Shown: in pieces, positions 1-7,576 of the stretch | Position numbering within the stretch: position 1 is the first letter of the stretch | Layout of the letters: each line of letters begins with the position of its first letter | Assembly: GCF_017549005.1 (NCBI RefSeq) | Contig: NZ_JAFYYT010000003.1 | Span: 124,001 to 188,000 of the forward strand | Length of the DNA stretch: 64,000 nucleotides | From: Ruminococcus sp. | GTDB lineage: Bacteria; Bacillota; Clostridia; Oscillospirales; Ruminococcaceae | Reading direction: 5' to 3' | The notes under the pieces: model-generated | Told to the model about the DNA's origin: nothing | Databases searched by the model: none | What the model saw: only the letters and a program-made list of their open reading frames with translations | Position numbers and translations under genes: made by a program

Positions 1-440
1 AGATCGCAAGATCGAGAAATCTTGTGACCAATTTCGGCAAATTCCTCGATCCGTTGGCAGATAAGGTGCTCGTTATCGCTGCCCTTGCAGTATTTGTTGA
101 GTTCAGAGAGGTGAATATGAGCGCTATTCCGTTCATAATCATTACCGCAAGAGAATTTATGGTATCGGGTCTGAGACTTCTTGCCGCAAACAGCGGCATA
201 GTCGTTGCCGCAGGAATATGGGGCAAGCTGAAAACTGCCTTTACCATGATAGCTATCGTGGCTATACTCTTCTGGCTCAGTCTCTGCTTTGATTTTGAAA
301 TTGGTTTCCCGCTGGAGTTCAGAAACGCTGTGGATAATGTACTTATCCCCGTGCTTATATGGATATCTGCGGTTCTTACCGTTATTTCCGGAGTCGTTTA
401 CCTCAAGGGCTACTGGAACCTTATCGACTCGGACAAGTAA
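1..440 (+). CDS. pgsA: CDP-diacylglycerol--glycerol-3-phosphate 3-phosphatidyltransferase, 3' part
   Basis: Makes phosphatidylglycerol phosphate from CDP-diacylglycerol and glycerol 3-phosphate at the membrane, the committed step to phosphatidylglycerol. The reading frame is already open at the left edge, so the true start lies outside the window; the GTG at 24 is internal. The second half of the CDP-alcohol phosphotransferase motif is visible: AR, eight residues, then GKFLDPLAD with the two catalytic aspartates. Several hydrophobic segments follow, as in the family. The next gene starts 28 bases downstream and may be cotranscribed. The family call is firm; pgsA rather than a paralogous CDP-alcohol transferase is inferred from the VTNFGKFLDPLADK context. 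Confidence 0.92.
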   Translation, partial: IARSRNLVTNFGKFLDPLADKVLVIAALAVFVEFREVNMSAIPFIIITAREFMVSGLRLLAANSGIVVAAGIWGKLKTAFTMIAIVAILFWLSLCFDFEIGFPLEFRNAVDNVLIPVLIWISAVLTVISGVVYLKGYWNLIDSDK

Positions 441-468
441 GCACCGGTCTCTTTGAAAGGAGAATAAA

Positions 469-864
469 ATGAAACACTGTGCAGGTCAGGTAAAATACCT
501 TGCGGCTATAAAGGAATTATCAGAAAAAGAGGAATGCGTCCGCTGCGTCAGCATATCCCGTCATCTTGGCGTTTCAAGACCCAGCGTCAGCAAAATGCTC
601 AGATGTCTCGCAAACTGCGGACTGGTATATGAGGACTTCTGCAACAGCGTGGTGCTCACTCCCGAGGGTGAGGAGACCGTGGAGAGACTTTTTTCCTCGT
701 TTGACGAGGTGTATACGTTCTTCCACAGGTTCCTGAAGCTGCCCCGCGAGGAGGCTCACGAGCAGGCGATAAAGTTCATCACGGAGTTTCCGCAGGATAC
801 CAGCGAGCGCGTGAAAACGCTTATCAGGCGCACTCTCAGCAAGAAGCAGACGAGTGGGCAGTGA
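469..864 (+). CDS. DtxR/MntR-family-like transcriptional regulator
   Basis: A 131-residue protein with an N-terminal winged helix (about residues 8-65, including ISRHLGVSRPSVSKML as recognition region) and a short C-terminal dimerisation-like helix region. DtxR/MntR proteins usually repress metal-uptake genes when loaded with iron or manganese. The start is set by AAAGGAG seven bases upstream of the ATG. By eye alignment with MntR, the usual metal ligands (the His in the dimerisation helix and the Glu-His pair of its second half) are not clearly conserved, so metal dependence is doubtful. No SH3-like third domain is present. The target cannot be read from the sequence; pgsA is directly upstream. 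Confidence 0.8.
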   Translation: MKHCAGQVKYLAAIKELSEKEECVRCVSISRHLGVSRPSVSKMLRCLANCGLVYEDFCNSVVLTPEGEETVERLFSSFDEVYTFFHRFLKLPREEAHEQAIKFITEFPQDTSERVKTLIRRTLSKKQTSGQ

Positions 865-892
865 AATCAGTTGTAAGTGAACAGTGATCAGC

Positions 893-959
893 AGGGCGGC
901 TCTGCCGCCCTTTTTTGTTCCGTATAATGCAAAAAGGACGCCCGTTGGGCGTCCTTTTA
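893..959. terminator. Terminator pair between the dtxR-like gene and htpG
   Basis: Two hairpins lie between the convergent genes: GGGCGG..CCGCCC followed by TTTTTTG (about 893-917), suited to the plus-strand gene, and AAAAGGACGCCC-GTT-GGGCGTCCTTTT (about 931-958), flanked by A and T runs and usable from both sides. Confidence 0.85.
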
Positions 960-974
960 AACTAATGGTACAGT

Positions 975-2876
975 TTACATAAGTTCACAGATAAGGTTAG
1001 AGAATTCAACGGGATTCTCTATGCTCATGCCCTCGATAAGGAGCGCCTGATCGTAGAGGAGCTGTGCGTACTTGCCCAGCTTTTCCTTGTCTCCGCCCTC
1101 ACTGAGAGCTTTCAGCTTGCCGAATATAGCGTGGTCGGGATTGATCTCGAGTACGCGCTGTGCGTGTACCTTCTGGTCTGTAGGCATGGAGTTGAGCACC
1201 TTTTCCATTTCGAGTGATATCTCGCCCTCGCTGGTAAGGCATACAGGGTGGGATTTGAGCCTCTGCGAGATGGCTACCTTTGTTACCTTGCCGTTCAGAG
1301 CTTCCTGAAGCTCCTTGAGAAGGTCGGCGCTTTCCTCTTCCTTTGCCTTTATTTCTTCCTTCTTTTCGGGTGAATCGAGTCCCAGATCGTCTGAGGATAC
1401 GGATTTGAACTCCTTTTCCTTGTACTTCATCAGAGACTTTATAGCAAACTCGTCGATATTATCTGTGAGATAAAGTATCTCGAAGCCGTTGTCCTTTACA
1501 AGCTCTGTCTGCGGGAGCTGCTCGATACGGGCTGCGCTCTCGCCTGTTGCGTAGTAGATGTACTTCTGATCTTCGCGCATACCTGTTACGTATTCGTCAA
1601 GAGTTACGAGCTTCTGCTCGTTTGAGGAAGTGAACAGGAGAAGATCCTGTAATTTTTCCTTGTTCATGCCGAAGTCGCTGTAAATACCGTATTTGAGCTG
1701 TAAACCGAAGGCTTTCCAGAACTCCTCATACTTTTCACGCTCGTTTTTGAGCATTTTTTTCAGCTCGTTGCTGACAGTCTTTTCAATGCTCTTTGCGATA
1801 GCCTTGAGCTGTCTGTCGTGCTGGAGCATCTCACGGGAGATGTTCAGTGAAAGATCCTCGCTGTCGACAAGACCCTTTACGAAGCTGAAATAATCGGGGA
1901 GAAGGTCTGCACACTTGTCCATTATGAGTACGCCGTTTGAGTAGAGCTGCAAGCCCTTTTCGTACTCCTTTGAGTAGTAGTCAAAGGGAGCTTTTGACGG
2001 TATATAGAGCAGCGCATTGTATGCAGGCATTTCGTTGCTGATATGCGAATACTTCAGAGGAGCATTGTAATCGTAGAACTTTTCTGTGTAGAAATGCTTG
2101 TAGTCCTCTTCCTTGAGCTCATTCTTGTTCTTCTTCCAGAGGGGAGTCATGCTGTTGAGAGTCTCGACTTCGATGTAGTCCTCATACTCAACAGGGAAGT
2201 TCTTCTCCTTTTCCTCCTCGGTCTGCTCCTTTGGACGGCTGTGGGATACTTCCATCTTGATAGGGAAGCGGATATAGTCGGAATACTTGCTGATAAGTGA
2301 CTTTATCCTGTACTGGTCGAGGAACTCGCCGTAGTTCTCGTCCTCGGTGTCGTCAAGCATTTCGAGGATTATCTCGGTGCCTGCGCTCTTCTTGTCGGCT
2401 TCGGTTATGGTGTAGCCGTCAACGCCCTCGGACTCCCACTGATAAGCCTTGTCGCTGCCGTAAGCCTTTGATATTACGGTAACTTTCTTGGCTACCATGA
2501 ATGCAGAGTAGAAGCCTACGCCGAACTGTCCGATTATCTGGTTGTCCTCTTCCAGCTTGTTCTCGTTCTTGAACTTGAATGAGCCGCTGTTTGCGATAGT
2601 ACCGAGGTTGTTTTCGAGCTCCTCTTCTGTCATGCCGATACCGTTATCGGTGATTTTCAGTGTACGGCTGTCCTTGTCGGCGGATATCCATATTGCGAAG
2701 TCGTCTTTATTGAGACCGACCTTGTCGTCGGTGAGTGATTTGAAGTACAGCTTATCTATAGCGTCGCTTGCATTGGAGATAAGCTCACGGAGGAAGATCT
2801 CCTTATGAGTATAGATCGAGTGGATCATCATATCCAGCAGTCTTTTGGATTCTGCTTTGAACTGTTTGGTTTCCAT
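975..2876 (-). CDS. htpG: Molecular chaperone HtpG (Hsp90)
   Basis: ATP-dependent cytosolic Hsp90-family chaperone of 633 residues, normal length. The N-terminal GHKL ATPase domain shows [21 protein letters not shown] and [14 protein letters not shown]; the middle domain carries the Hsp90 segment [36 protein letters not shown] in pieces, and a C-terminal dimerisation domain follows. It is transcribed alone, away from the T-box region. A perfect CIRCE operator and a good promoter sit directly upstream, so HrcA control by heat shock is expected. Bacillus subtilis htpG is not CIRCE-controlled, so this wiring differs from that model. Confidence 0.97.
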   Translation of the reverse strand: METKQFKAESKRLLDMMIHSIYTHKEIFLRELISNASDAIDKLYFKSLTDDKVGLNKDDFAIWISADKDSRTLKITDNGIGMTEEELENNLGTIANSGSFKFKNENKLEEDNQIIGQFGVGFYSAFMVAKKVTVISKAYGSDKAYQWESEGVDGYTITEADKKSAGTEIILEMLDDTEDENYGEFLDQYRIKSLISKYSDYIRFPIKMEVSHSRPKEQTEEEKEKNFPVEYEDYIEVETLNSMTPLWKKNKNELKEEDYKHFYTEKFYDYNAPLKYSHISNEMPAYNALLYIPSKAPFDYYSKEYEKGLQLYSNGVLIMDKCADLLPDYFSFVKGLVDSEDLSLNISREMLQHDRQLKAIAKSIEKTVSNELKKMLKNEREKYEEFWKAFGLQLKYGIYSDFGMNKEKLQDLLLFTSSNEQKLVTLDEYVTGMREDQKYIYYATGESAARIEQLPQTELVKDNGFEILYLTDNIDEFAIKSLMKYKEKEFKSVSSDDLGLDSPEKKEEIKAKEEESADLLKELQEALNGKVTKVAISQRLKSHPVCLTSEGEISLEMEKVLNSMPTDQKVHAQRVLEINPDHAIFGKLKALSEGGDKEKLGKYAQLLYDQALLIEGMSIENPVEFSNLICELM

Positions 2877-2898
2877 TTAAAACATCTCCATAGTGAAA

Positions 2899-2925
2899 TT
2901 AGCACTCTATCTCATAGAGTGCTAA
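2899..2925 (-). promoter_or_regulatory. CIRCE operator (HrcA binding site) of htpG
   Basis: Perfect inverted repeat TTAGCACTC, nine bases, GAGTGCTAA, identical to the consensus CIRCE element. It lies 22 bases upstream of the htpG ATG, between promoter and gene. HrcA repressor binding here is established for the element; hrcA itself is not in this window. Confidence 0.97.
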
Positions 2926-2929
2926 AACA

Positions 2930-2959
2930 AGTATATACCTTTTACATGTGTAAAGTCAA
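2930..2959 (-). promoter_or_regulatory. htpG promoter
   Basis: On the minus strand TTGACT (2959-2954), an 18-base spacer and TATACT (2935-2930), ending right at the CIRCE element. This is the arrangement expected for HrcA to block initiation. Confidence 0.8.
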
Positions 2960-3008
2960 GGGCAGAAGAAAATGTTTACAATTTGTTCATATTTGTTCCT
3001 GATTAATC

Positions 3009-3038
3009 TTGACAAATACCATTCCTTTAGTATATAAT
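3009..3038 (+). promoter_or_regulatory. Consensus promoter of the cysteine T-box transcript
   Basis: TTGACA (3009-3014), 18 bases, TATAAT (3033-3038). Transcription would begin near 3045, inside a short TAAGAAC direct repeat and just before the T-box Stem I. Confidence 0.88.
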
Positions 3039-3061
3039 AGTTTAAGAACTAAGAACTAAGA

Positions 3062-3287
3062 AAGGCGTAGCAGTCAGAGTAGCTTTTCTGCGGACTTTCA
3101 GAGAGTGTGCGGTTGGTGCGAGCACATGGCCGGGAAAAGTGAAGTGCGGCTGTCAGCTTCGGCAGGGAAGCGCATAAGCGTGTGTATCTGCCGGCGTTTC
3201 GTCCGCGTTAAGGATATGATGAGTACAAAACGGAGTGGAAACGTGCATCTGCGCCTCCGAGGGTAATGCCTCGGGGGCTTTTTGTTT
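3062..3287 (+). ncRNA. T-box leader, tRNA-Cys responsive
   Basis: Stem I is recognisable from the AG-bulge region CAGAGAG and the distal-loop sequence GCGGTTGGTGCGAGC (3109-3123). The helix CTTTTC/GAAAAG encloses the apex, and below it the specifier loop presents TGC (3145-3147, a Cys codon) followed by a purine. The antiterminator is textbook: CGGAG (3231-3235), the bulge TGGAAAC, GTGC-ATCT-GCGC, then CTCCG (3255-3259). The bulge TGGA matches a tRNA ending UCCA, as expected for tRNA-Cys with U73. The competing terminator is GCCTCCGAGG/CCTCGGGGGC plus TTTTTGTTT (3253-3287). Uncharged tRNA-Cys should favour read-through into 3316 and cysS. Confidence 0.95.
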
Positions 3288-3315
3288 ATGTCACCAATTG
3301 AAAAGGAGGACAGAT

Positions 3316-3693
3316 ATGAATATAATAAAGTATCCCTCGGACGAGGCAGTTAATGAGGCCGTTAAGAACGACGGGAAATTCCTTGCGGCTGTGAGCCTCG
3401 ACGGAACTATGGCTTATGTGGGGGCGGCTGATGACGCAGGCGACCATATCGCTCTCCTTGAAAGCTTCGGAGAGGAAAGTCCCTCGGGCTTTTTCAGGCT
3501 CAGCTTCGACAGCCTTACTGCCGACTGGACGTTCTCATGTCCGCGGAGCTACAAGGGCATTGCCGATGAGAAAGAGCGCATGGGAGCTTACTACCGCGAC
3601 GGACTTAGCATTCTCCCTGAGTTCCTTGTGATGTTCGGGTACTTCTCAAAGCTCAAGATAAAAAATCCGCCGCCCGAGATATGGGAGTTCTGA
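3316..3693 (+). CDS. Small conserved-looking protein of unknown function behind the Cys T-box
   Basis: A 125-residue soluble acidic protein I do not recognise. The ATG at 3316 has AAAAGGAGGA at the right distance; the frame stays open upstream to 3235, but that part lies inside the T-box antiterminator and terminator, so the longer start is rejected. Sequence landmarks are FLAAVSLDGTMAYVGAADDAG near the N-terminus and a C-terminal KNPPPEIWEF. No signal peptide, membrane segment or catalytic motif is evident. Its place between a cysteine T-box and cysS suggests a link to cysteine supply or Cys-tRNA charging, but nothing in the protein shows this. Confidence 0.8.
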   Translation: MNIIKYPSDEAVNEAVKNDGKFLAAVSLDGTMAYVGAADDAGDHIALLESFGEESPSGFFRLSFDSLTADWTFSCPRSYKGIADEKERMGAYYRDGLSILPEFLVMFGYFSKLKIKNPPPEIWEF

Positions 3694-3697
3694 ACAG

Positions 3698-3790
3698 CCG
3701 TTAGCCATTAGCCTTTAGCAGTAGGTGCGGATATTATCCGCCCGATAAATACGAAATAAATCTGCGGACGCCAAAATGGCGCCCCTACAG
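3698..3790. repeat. Palindromic intergenic repeat cluster (copy 1)
   Basis: Holds GCCGTTAGCCATTAGCCTTTAGC, the hairpin GCGGATATTATCCGC (3727-3741) and a second hairpin around GACGCCAAAATGGCGCC with flanking CCCCTAC. The same word families recur at 5232, 6636, 21143, 27199, 41285, 43603 and 45236. Confidence 0.7.
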
Positions 3791-3812
3791 AATAGATTTT
3801 GGAGGAATAAAT

Positions 3813-5231
3813 ATGCAGTTATACAATTCATTATCCCATAAAAAAGAGGATTTCGTGCCCCATGTTGAGGGAAAGGTAAATATGTACACCTGCGGACCTA
3901 CGGTGTACCATTACGCTCACATAGGCAACCTCAGAAGCTACATCATGGAGGACGTTCTTGAAAAGTACCTGCGTTTCACAGGCTACGATGTGAACCGCGT
4001 TATGAATATCACCGACGTTGGTCACCTCACCAGCGACGGCGACACAGGCGACGATAAAATGCTCAAGGGCGCAAAGCGTGAGCACAAGACCGTTATGGAG
4101 ATAGCCAGGTTCTATACCGACGCTTTCTTTGACGACTGCAGGAAGCTCAATATCAAGACTCCTGATGTGGTCGTTCCCGCAACTACCTATATCGACGAGT
4201 TTATCCGCGTTATCAGTGTGCTTATGGAAAAGGGCTACGCTTACGAGGCAGGCGGAAATATCTACTTCGACACATCAAAGCTTGAAAAATACTACGTTTT
4301 CAACGATTTCAACGAGGAGGACCTTGCAGTCGGCGTCCGCGAAGGCGTTGAGGCTGACGAAAACAAGCGCAATAAGGCTGATTTCGTGCTATGGTTCACA
4401 AAGTCCAAGTTTGACGATCAGGAGCTCAAATGGGACAGCCCCTGGGGTGTCGGATACCCCGGCTGGCACATCGAGTGCTCATGCATAAGCATGAAGAACA
4501 ACGGCGAGTACCTTGATATCCACTGCGGCGGTATCGACAACGCTTTCCCTCACCATACCAACGAAATAGCTCAGTCCGAGGCTTACCTTGGCCATAAGTG
4601 GTGCAACTACTGGTTCCATGTGCTCCACCTCAATACCAACAGCGGTAAAATGAGCAAGAGCAAGGGCGAGTTCCTGACGGTTTCGCTCCTTGAAGAAAAG
4701 GGCTACAAGCCTGTTGTATACCGTTTCTTCTGCTTGCAGTCACATTACAGGAAGTCCCTTGTGTTCTCATGGGAAAACCTCGACAATGCGGTAGCTGCCT
4801 ACAATAAGCTCATAGAGAAGATAGCTCCCCTTACGAAGGAAAGCGGCGGCGACATCGACAAGGCTGAATATGACCGCCTTATGGGTGATTTCAACGACGC
4901 TCTCGGCAATGACATAAATACCGCTATGGGTATAACCGTTATCTATGACGTTCTGAAATCAAAGGCAAATGCAGCAACAAAGCTGGCTCTCATAAGCGAA
5001 TTTGACAAGGTCATGGGACTTGACCTTATCGCAAACGCCAAGGAGCTTTCCGAAAATGCAGGAAATGCTTCCGCCGATATCCCTGCCGAGGTAATGGAGC
5101 TTGTTGAGCAGCGCAAGGCTGCACGCAAGGACAAGAATTTCGCACTTGCAGACGAGCTTCGCGACAAGATAGCCGCTCTCGGCTATGAGGTCAAGGAGAC
5201 AAGACAGGGTACGGAGATAAATAAGCTTTGA
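3813..5231 (+). CDS. cysS: Cysteinyl-tRNA synthetase
   Basis: Charges tRNA-Cys with cysteine in the cytosol; 472 residues, normal length. Class I signatures are CGPTVYHYAHIGN (HIGH motif at residues 36-39, with the zinc-ligand Cys just before) and KMSKSKGE (KMSKS). Further zinc-site elements GWHIECS and HCGGIDNAFPHHTNE are present, and the C-terminal helical region ends with a DALR-type fold. RBS GGAGGA lies at correct spacing. The upstream T-box with a UGC specifier controls the transcript entering this region; a repeat hairpin lies between the preceding small gene and cysS. Confidence 0.98.
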   Translation: MQLYNSLSHKKEDFVPHVEGKVNMYTCGPTVYHYAHIGNLRSYIMEDVLEKYLRFTGYDVNRVMNITDVGHLTSDGDTGDDKMLKGAKREHKTVMEIARFYTDAFFDDCRKLNIKTPDVVVPATTYIDEFIRVISVLMEKGYAYEAGGNIYFDTSKLEKYYVFNDFNEEDLAVGVREGVEADENKRNKADFVLWFTKSKFDDQELKWDSPWGVGYPGWHIECSCISMKNNGEYLDIHCGGIDNAFPHHTNEIAQSEAYLGHKWCNYWFHVLHLNTNSGKMSKSKGEFLTVSLLEEKGYKPVVYRFFCLQSHYRKSLVFSWENLDNAVAAYNKLIEKIAPLTKESGGDIDKAEYDRLMGDFNDALGNDINTAMGITVIYDVLKSKANAATKLALISEFDKVMGLDLIANAKELSENAGNASADIPAEVMELVEQRKAARKDKNFALADELRDKIAALGYEVKETRQGTEINKL

Positions 5232-5275
5232 GCCGTTAGCCATTAGCTTGCAGGGGCGTGATTCGCGCCCCTGCA
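5232..5275. repeat. Palindromic intergenic repeat (copy 2)
   Basis: GCCGTTAGCCATTAGC followed by the hairpin TGCAGGGGCG, seven bases, CGCCCCTGCA (5249-5275). It starts right after the cysS stop codon and may also stabilise or end that transcript. Confidence 0.7.
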
Positions 5276-5319
5276 CTATGTACTAATAACTATTCACTAA
5301 AAAGAACGGAGAATATCCA

Positions 5320-6105
5320 ATGGCACGACTTTATCCCCTTTTCAGCTCCAGCAAGGGCAATTCTACCTTTATCGGCACTGAAAAGGGCGGCATACTCATA
5401 GACTGCGGAGTGAGCTTCAAGCGGCTTTCCGACGCCCTTGAAGTCAATAACATACCGCTTGATGCGGTGCAGGGCGTGTTCATCACCCATGAGCACTCCG
5501 ACCACGTTGCAGGACTTGCCATGCTCACGAAAAAGACGGGTATCCCCGTTTACGGGCAGAAGCGTACCCTGCAGAAGCTCTGCGACAGCAATAAGATAGC
5601 GGTGAGCTCCCATGTCATCGACATAACGGGAAAGACCATAAGCTGCGGCGGAAGCGAGCTGAGCTGCTTCAATACGCCCCATGACGCCATACAGAGCTGC
5701 GGCTACAGGATACATACCTCTGACGATAAGTACTGCGCTGTGTGCACAGACCTCGGACACGTTACTCCCGAGGTGGAAGAAGCTCTCAGGGGCTGCCGCA
5801 TGGTACTCATAGAGGCTAATTACGACGACTATATGCTGCGGACGGGACCCTATCCGCTGTACCTCAAGGAGCGTATACTCTCGGGGAACGGACATCTTTC
5901 AAACGACGACTGCGCGGTCCAGGCAGGCAGGCTCATTGAGGGCGGAACTACCCATATACTTCTCGGGCATTTAAGTCAGGACAACAACCACCCGAGGATA
6001 GCGGACGAGACTGTGCAGCGCGGACTTGAACGCTTCACACGGGGAAAGGACTACCTTATGGGAGTTGCTCCCGTTGAGACAAAAGGAGGAGCGGTGATCT
6101 TCTGA
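5320..6105 (+). CDS. walJ: MBL-fold metallohydrolase, WalJ/YycJ type
   Basis: A 261-residue metallo-beta-lactamase-fold protein of the YycJ/WalJ family, normal length. The metal-binding motif HEHSDH is preceded by ILIDCGVSFKRL; further metal ligands are likely in CTDLGHV and LLGHLSQDN. Family members are putative DNA exonucleases connected with cell-wall and division coordination in Bacillus and Staphylococcus. The stop overlaps the start of rlmH (TGATG), and the walJ/rlmH neighbourhood is also known in other Firmicutes, which supports the assignment. Here the pair follows cysS rather than walRK. Confidence 0.9.
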   Translation: MARLYPLFSSSKGNSTFIGTEKGGILIDCGVSFKRLSDALEVNNIPLDAVQGVFITHEHSDHVAGLAMLTKKTGIPVYGQKRTLQKLCDSNKIAVSSHVIDITGKTISCGGSELSCFNTPHDAIQSCGYRIHTSDDKYCAVCTDLGHVTPEVEEALRGCRMVLIEANYDDYMLRTGPYPLYLKERILSGNGHLSNDDCAVQAGRLIEGGTTHILLGHLSQDNNHPRIADETVQRGLERFTRGKDYLMGVAPVETKGGAVIF

Positions 6106-6578
6106 TGAATATCAATCTCATAGTCATAGGCAGGCTTAAAGAGGAGTACCTCCGCAGCGCCTGCGCCGAATATATAAAAAGGCTCGGCAGATACTGTACG
6201 TTCGAGCTGCATGAGCTGGACGAGTGCAGGCTCAGCGACGCTCCATCGGAAAAGGAGATAGCTTCTGCGCTGAAAAAGGAGGCCGAGCAGATAAAGAAGT
6301 ACGCAAGGGGCATGATAGTTCCCATGTGTATCGAGGGGAAACACCTCACAAGTCCCGAGCTCTCGGAGAAGATAATGTCGGCAGGAGTAAGCGGACAGAG
6401 CACGGTGACCTTCATTATCGGCAGTTCCTTTGGGCTCGACCCCGAAATAAAGGCTATGGGAGCACTGAAGCTGTCAATGTCGAAAATGACCTTTCCGCAC
6501 CAGCTCGCGAGAGTAATGCTGCTTGAGCAGATATACCGCGCATTCCAGATAGCGGAGGGCGGAAAATACCACAAATAA
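6105..6578 (+). CDS. rlmH: 23S rRNA (pseudouridine1915-N3)-methyltransferase RlmH
   Basis: SPOUT-class methyltransferase that uses SAM to methylate pseudouridine 1915 in helix 69 of 23S rRNA on assembled 70S ribosomes. It has 157 residues, matching the usual 155-159. The knot region shows FIIGSSFGLDPEIK and the conserved C-terminal HQLARVMLLEQIYRAFQIAEGG..YHK in order. It shares one base with the walJ stop codon, so the two are translationally coupled. Confidence 0.97.
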   Translation: MNINLIVIGRLKEEYLRSACAEYIKRLGRYCTFELHELDECRLSDAPSEKEIASALKKEAEQIKKYARGMIVPMCIEGKHLTSPELSEKIMSAGVSGQSTVTFIIGSSFGLDPEIKAMGALKLSMSKMTFPHQLARVMLLEQIYRAFQIAEGGKYHK

Positions 6579-6621
6579 AAAGGACAGCTATGCGTATTAC
6601 ACATAGCTGTCCTTTTTATTT
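6575..6621 (+). terminator. Terminator after rlmH
   Basis: Strong hairpin AAAAAGGACAGCTATG, nine bases, CATAGCTGTCCTTTTT (about 6578-6616), starting at the stop codon of rlmH. A-rich on one side and T-rich on the other, so it may act in both directions. Confidence 0.93.
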
Positions 6622-6635
6622 GTGAATGTTTTTCT

Positions 6636-6690
6636 GTAGGGGACGGCGTCCTCGACGTCCCATAAATGTGACTTAGCTCTTAGTTCTTTA
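6636..6690. repeat. Palindromic intergenic repeat (copy 3)
   Basis: GTAGGGGACGGCGTCCTCGACGTCCC, of which the central word recurs exactly at about 45305, followed by CTTAGCTCTTAGTTCTTTA, a member of the AACTAAG word family. Confidence 0.7.
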
Positions 6691-6696
6691 TAAAAC

Positions 6697-6725
6697 TTGA
6701 CAGTATAATACGCTTGTGATATAAT
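6697..6725 (+). promoter_or_regulatory. Promoter of the surface-polysaccharide operon
   Basis: TTGACA (6697-6702), 17 bases, TATAAT (6720-6725), 72 bases before the first gene. The next clearly independent start lies beyond the operon, so this may drive about 10 kb of transcript. Confidence 0.85.
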
Positions 6726-6796
6726 TAAAAGATACTATGGAATTTTATGCGCTGTTGACGGCAAAGACCGTTCCTGCGCGTTTCAAGGAGCGTTAA

Positions 6797-7576
6797 ATGA
6801 GTACGATAAAAGAACTGTACGCATACAGACAAATGATATTCAGCCTTGTGAAAAAGGACCTGCGCGGACGCTACAAGGGTTCGGTACTGGGCTTCATGTG
6901 GACCTTCATCAATCCTCTTTTTCAACTGATAGTCTACACTATAGTTTTTAATCATATTCTTCCTAACAATAATGTGAACAAGTATTACCTTTACCTGTTC
7001 GTTGCACTGATACCGTGGATATTCTTCTCCTCGTCCATTACGATAGGAGCTGCTTCCATAGTGGCGCAGAAGGACCTCATAAAGAAGATATACTTCCCGA
7101 GAATGGTAATACCCATATCCTATGTGACAAGCTGCTTTGTGAATATGCTGCTGTGCTTCATAGTCATATTCGCGGTCATATTCGTGACGGGCGCAGGCAT
7201 GAACTTCCTTGCGCTGCTGACCCTGCCCGTTATAATGATAGTGGAATACATCTTCGCCCTTGGCATGTCTCTGCTCACTTCGGCAATAACCGTTTATTTC
7301 AGAGACCTTGAGCATATCCTGAGTATCGTGGCTATGGCGTGGATGTATCTCACTCCTGTGGTGTACTCGAAGGATATCGTCCCCGATAAATACCTTCCAC
7401 TTTTCAATCTTAACCCAATGACACATATAATCGACTGTTACAGAACAGTGCTGTACGATAAGCAGGTTCCCGACCTTTCATCGCTTCTCCTTGCGGCAGG
7501 TCTGGGAGTATTCTTCCTTATTTTCGGCACACTGGTATTCAACAGGCTACAGAAGCATTTTGCGGAGGAACTCTGA
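6797..7576 (+). CDS. ABC-2 type polysaccharide export permease (Wzm/TagG-like)
   Basis: A 259-residue membrane protein with about six hydrophobic segments, matching the ABC-2 permeases that export O-antigen or teichoic acid-like polymers. The N-terminal KKDLRGRYKGSVLGFMWTFINPLFQL is the typical amphipathic interface and first segment. RBS AAGGAG lies seven bases before the ATG. It overlaps the ATPase gene by one base (TGATG), the standard layout for such pairs. Glycosyltransferases downstream make export of a cell-surface glycan likely; the exact polymer cannot be read. Confidence 0.93.
   Translation: MSTIKELYAYRQMIFSLVKKDLRGRYKGSVLGFMWTFINPLFQLIVYTIVFNHILPNNNVNKYYLYLFVALIPWIFFSSSITIGAASIVAQKDLIKKIYFPRMVIPISYVTSCFVNMLLCFIVIFAVIFVTGAGMNFLALLTLPVIMIVEYIFALGMSLLTSAITVYFRDLEHILSIVAMAWMYLTPVVYSKDIVPDKYLPLFNLNPMTHIIDCYRTVLYDKQVPDLSSLLLAAGLGVFFLIFGTLVFNRLQKHFAEEL

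Noticed and set aside
3235..3315. N-terminal extension of the 3316 gene beginning METCICASEG
   Set aside because: It lies in the T-box antiterminator and terminator; the ATG at 3316 has the real Shine-Dalgarno.
5290..5895. 201-codon minus-strand frame opposite walJ
   Set aside because: Full overlap with a clear MBL-fold gene; Cys/His/Tyr-rich shadow translation with no RBS.
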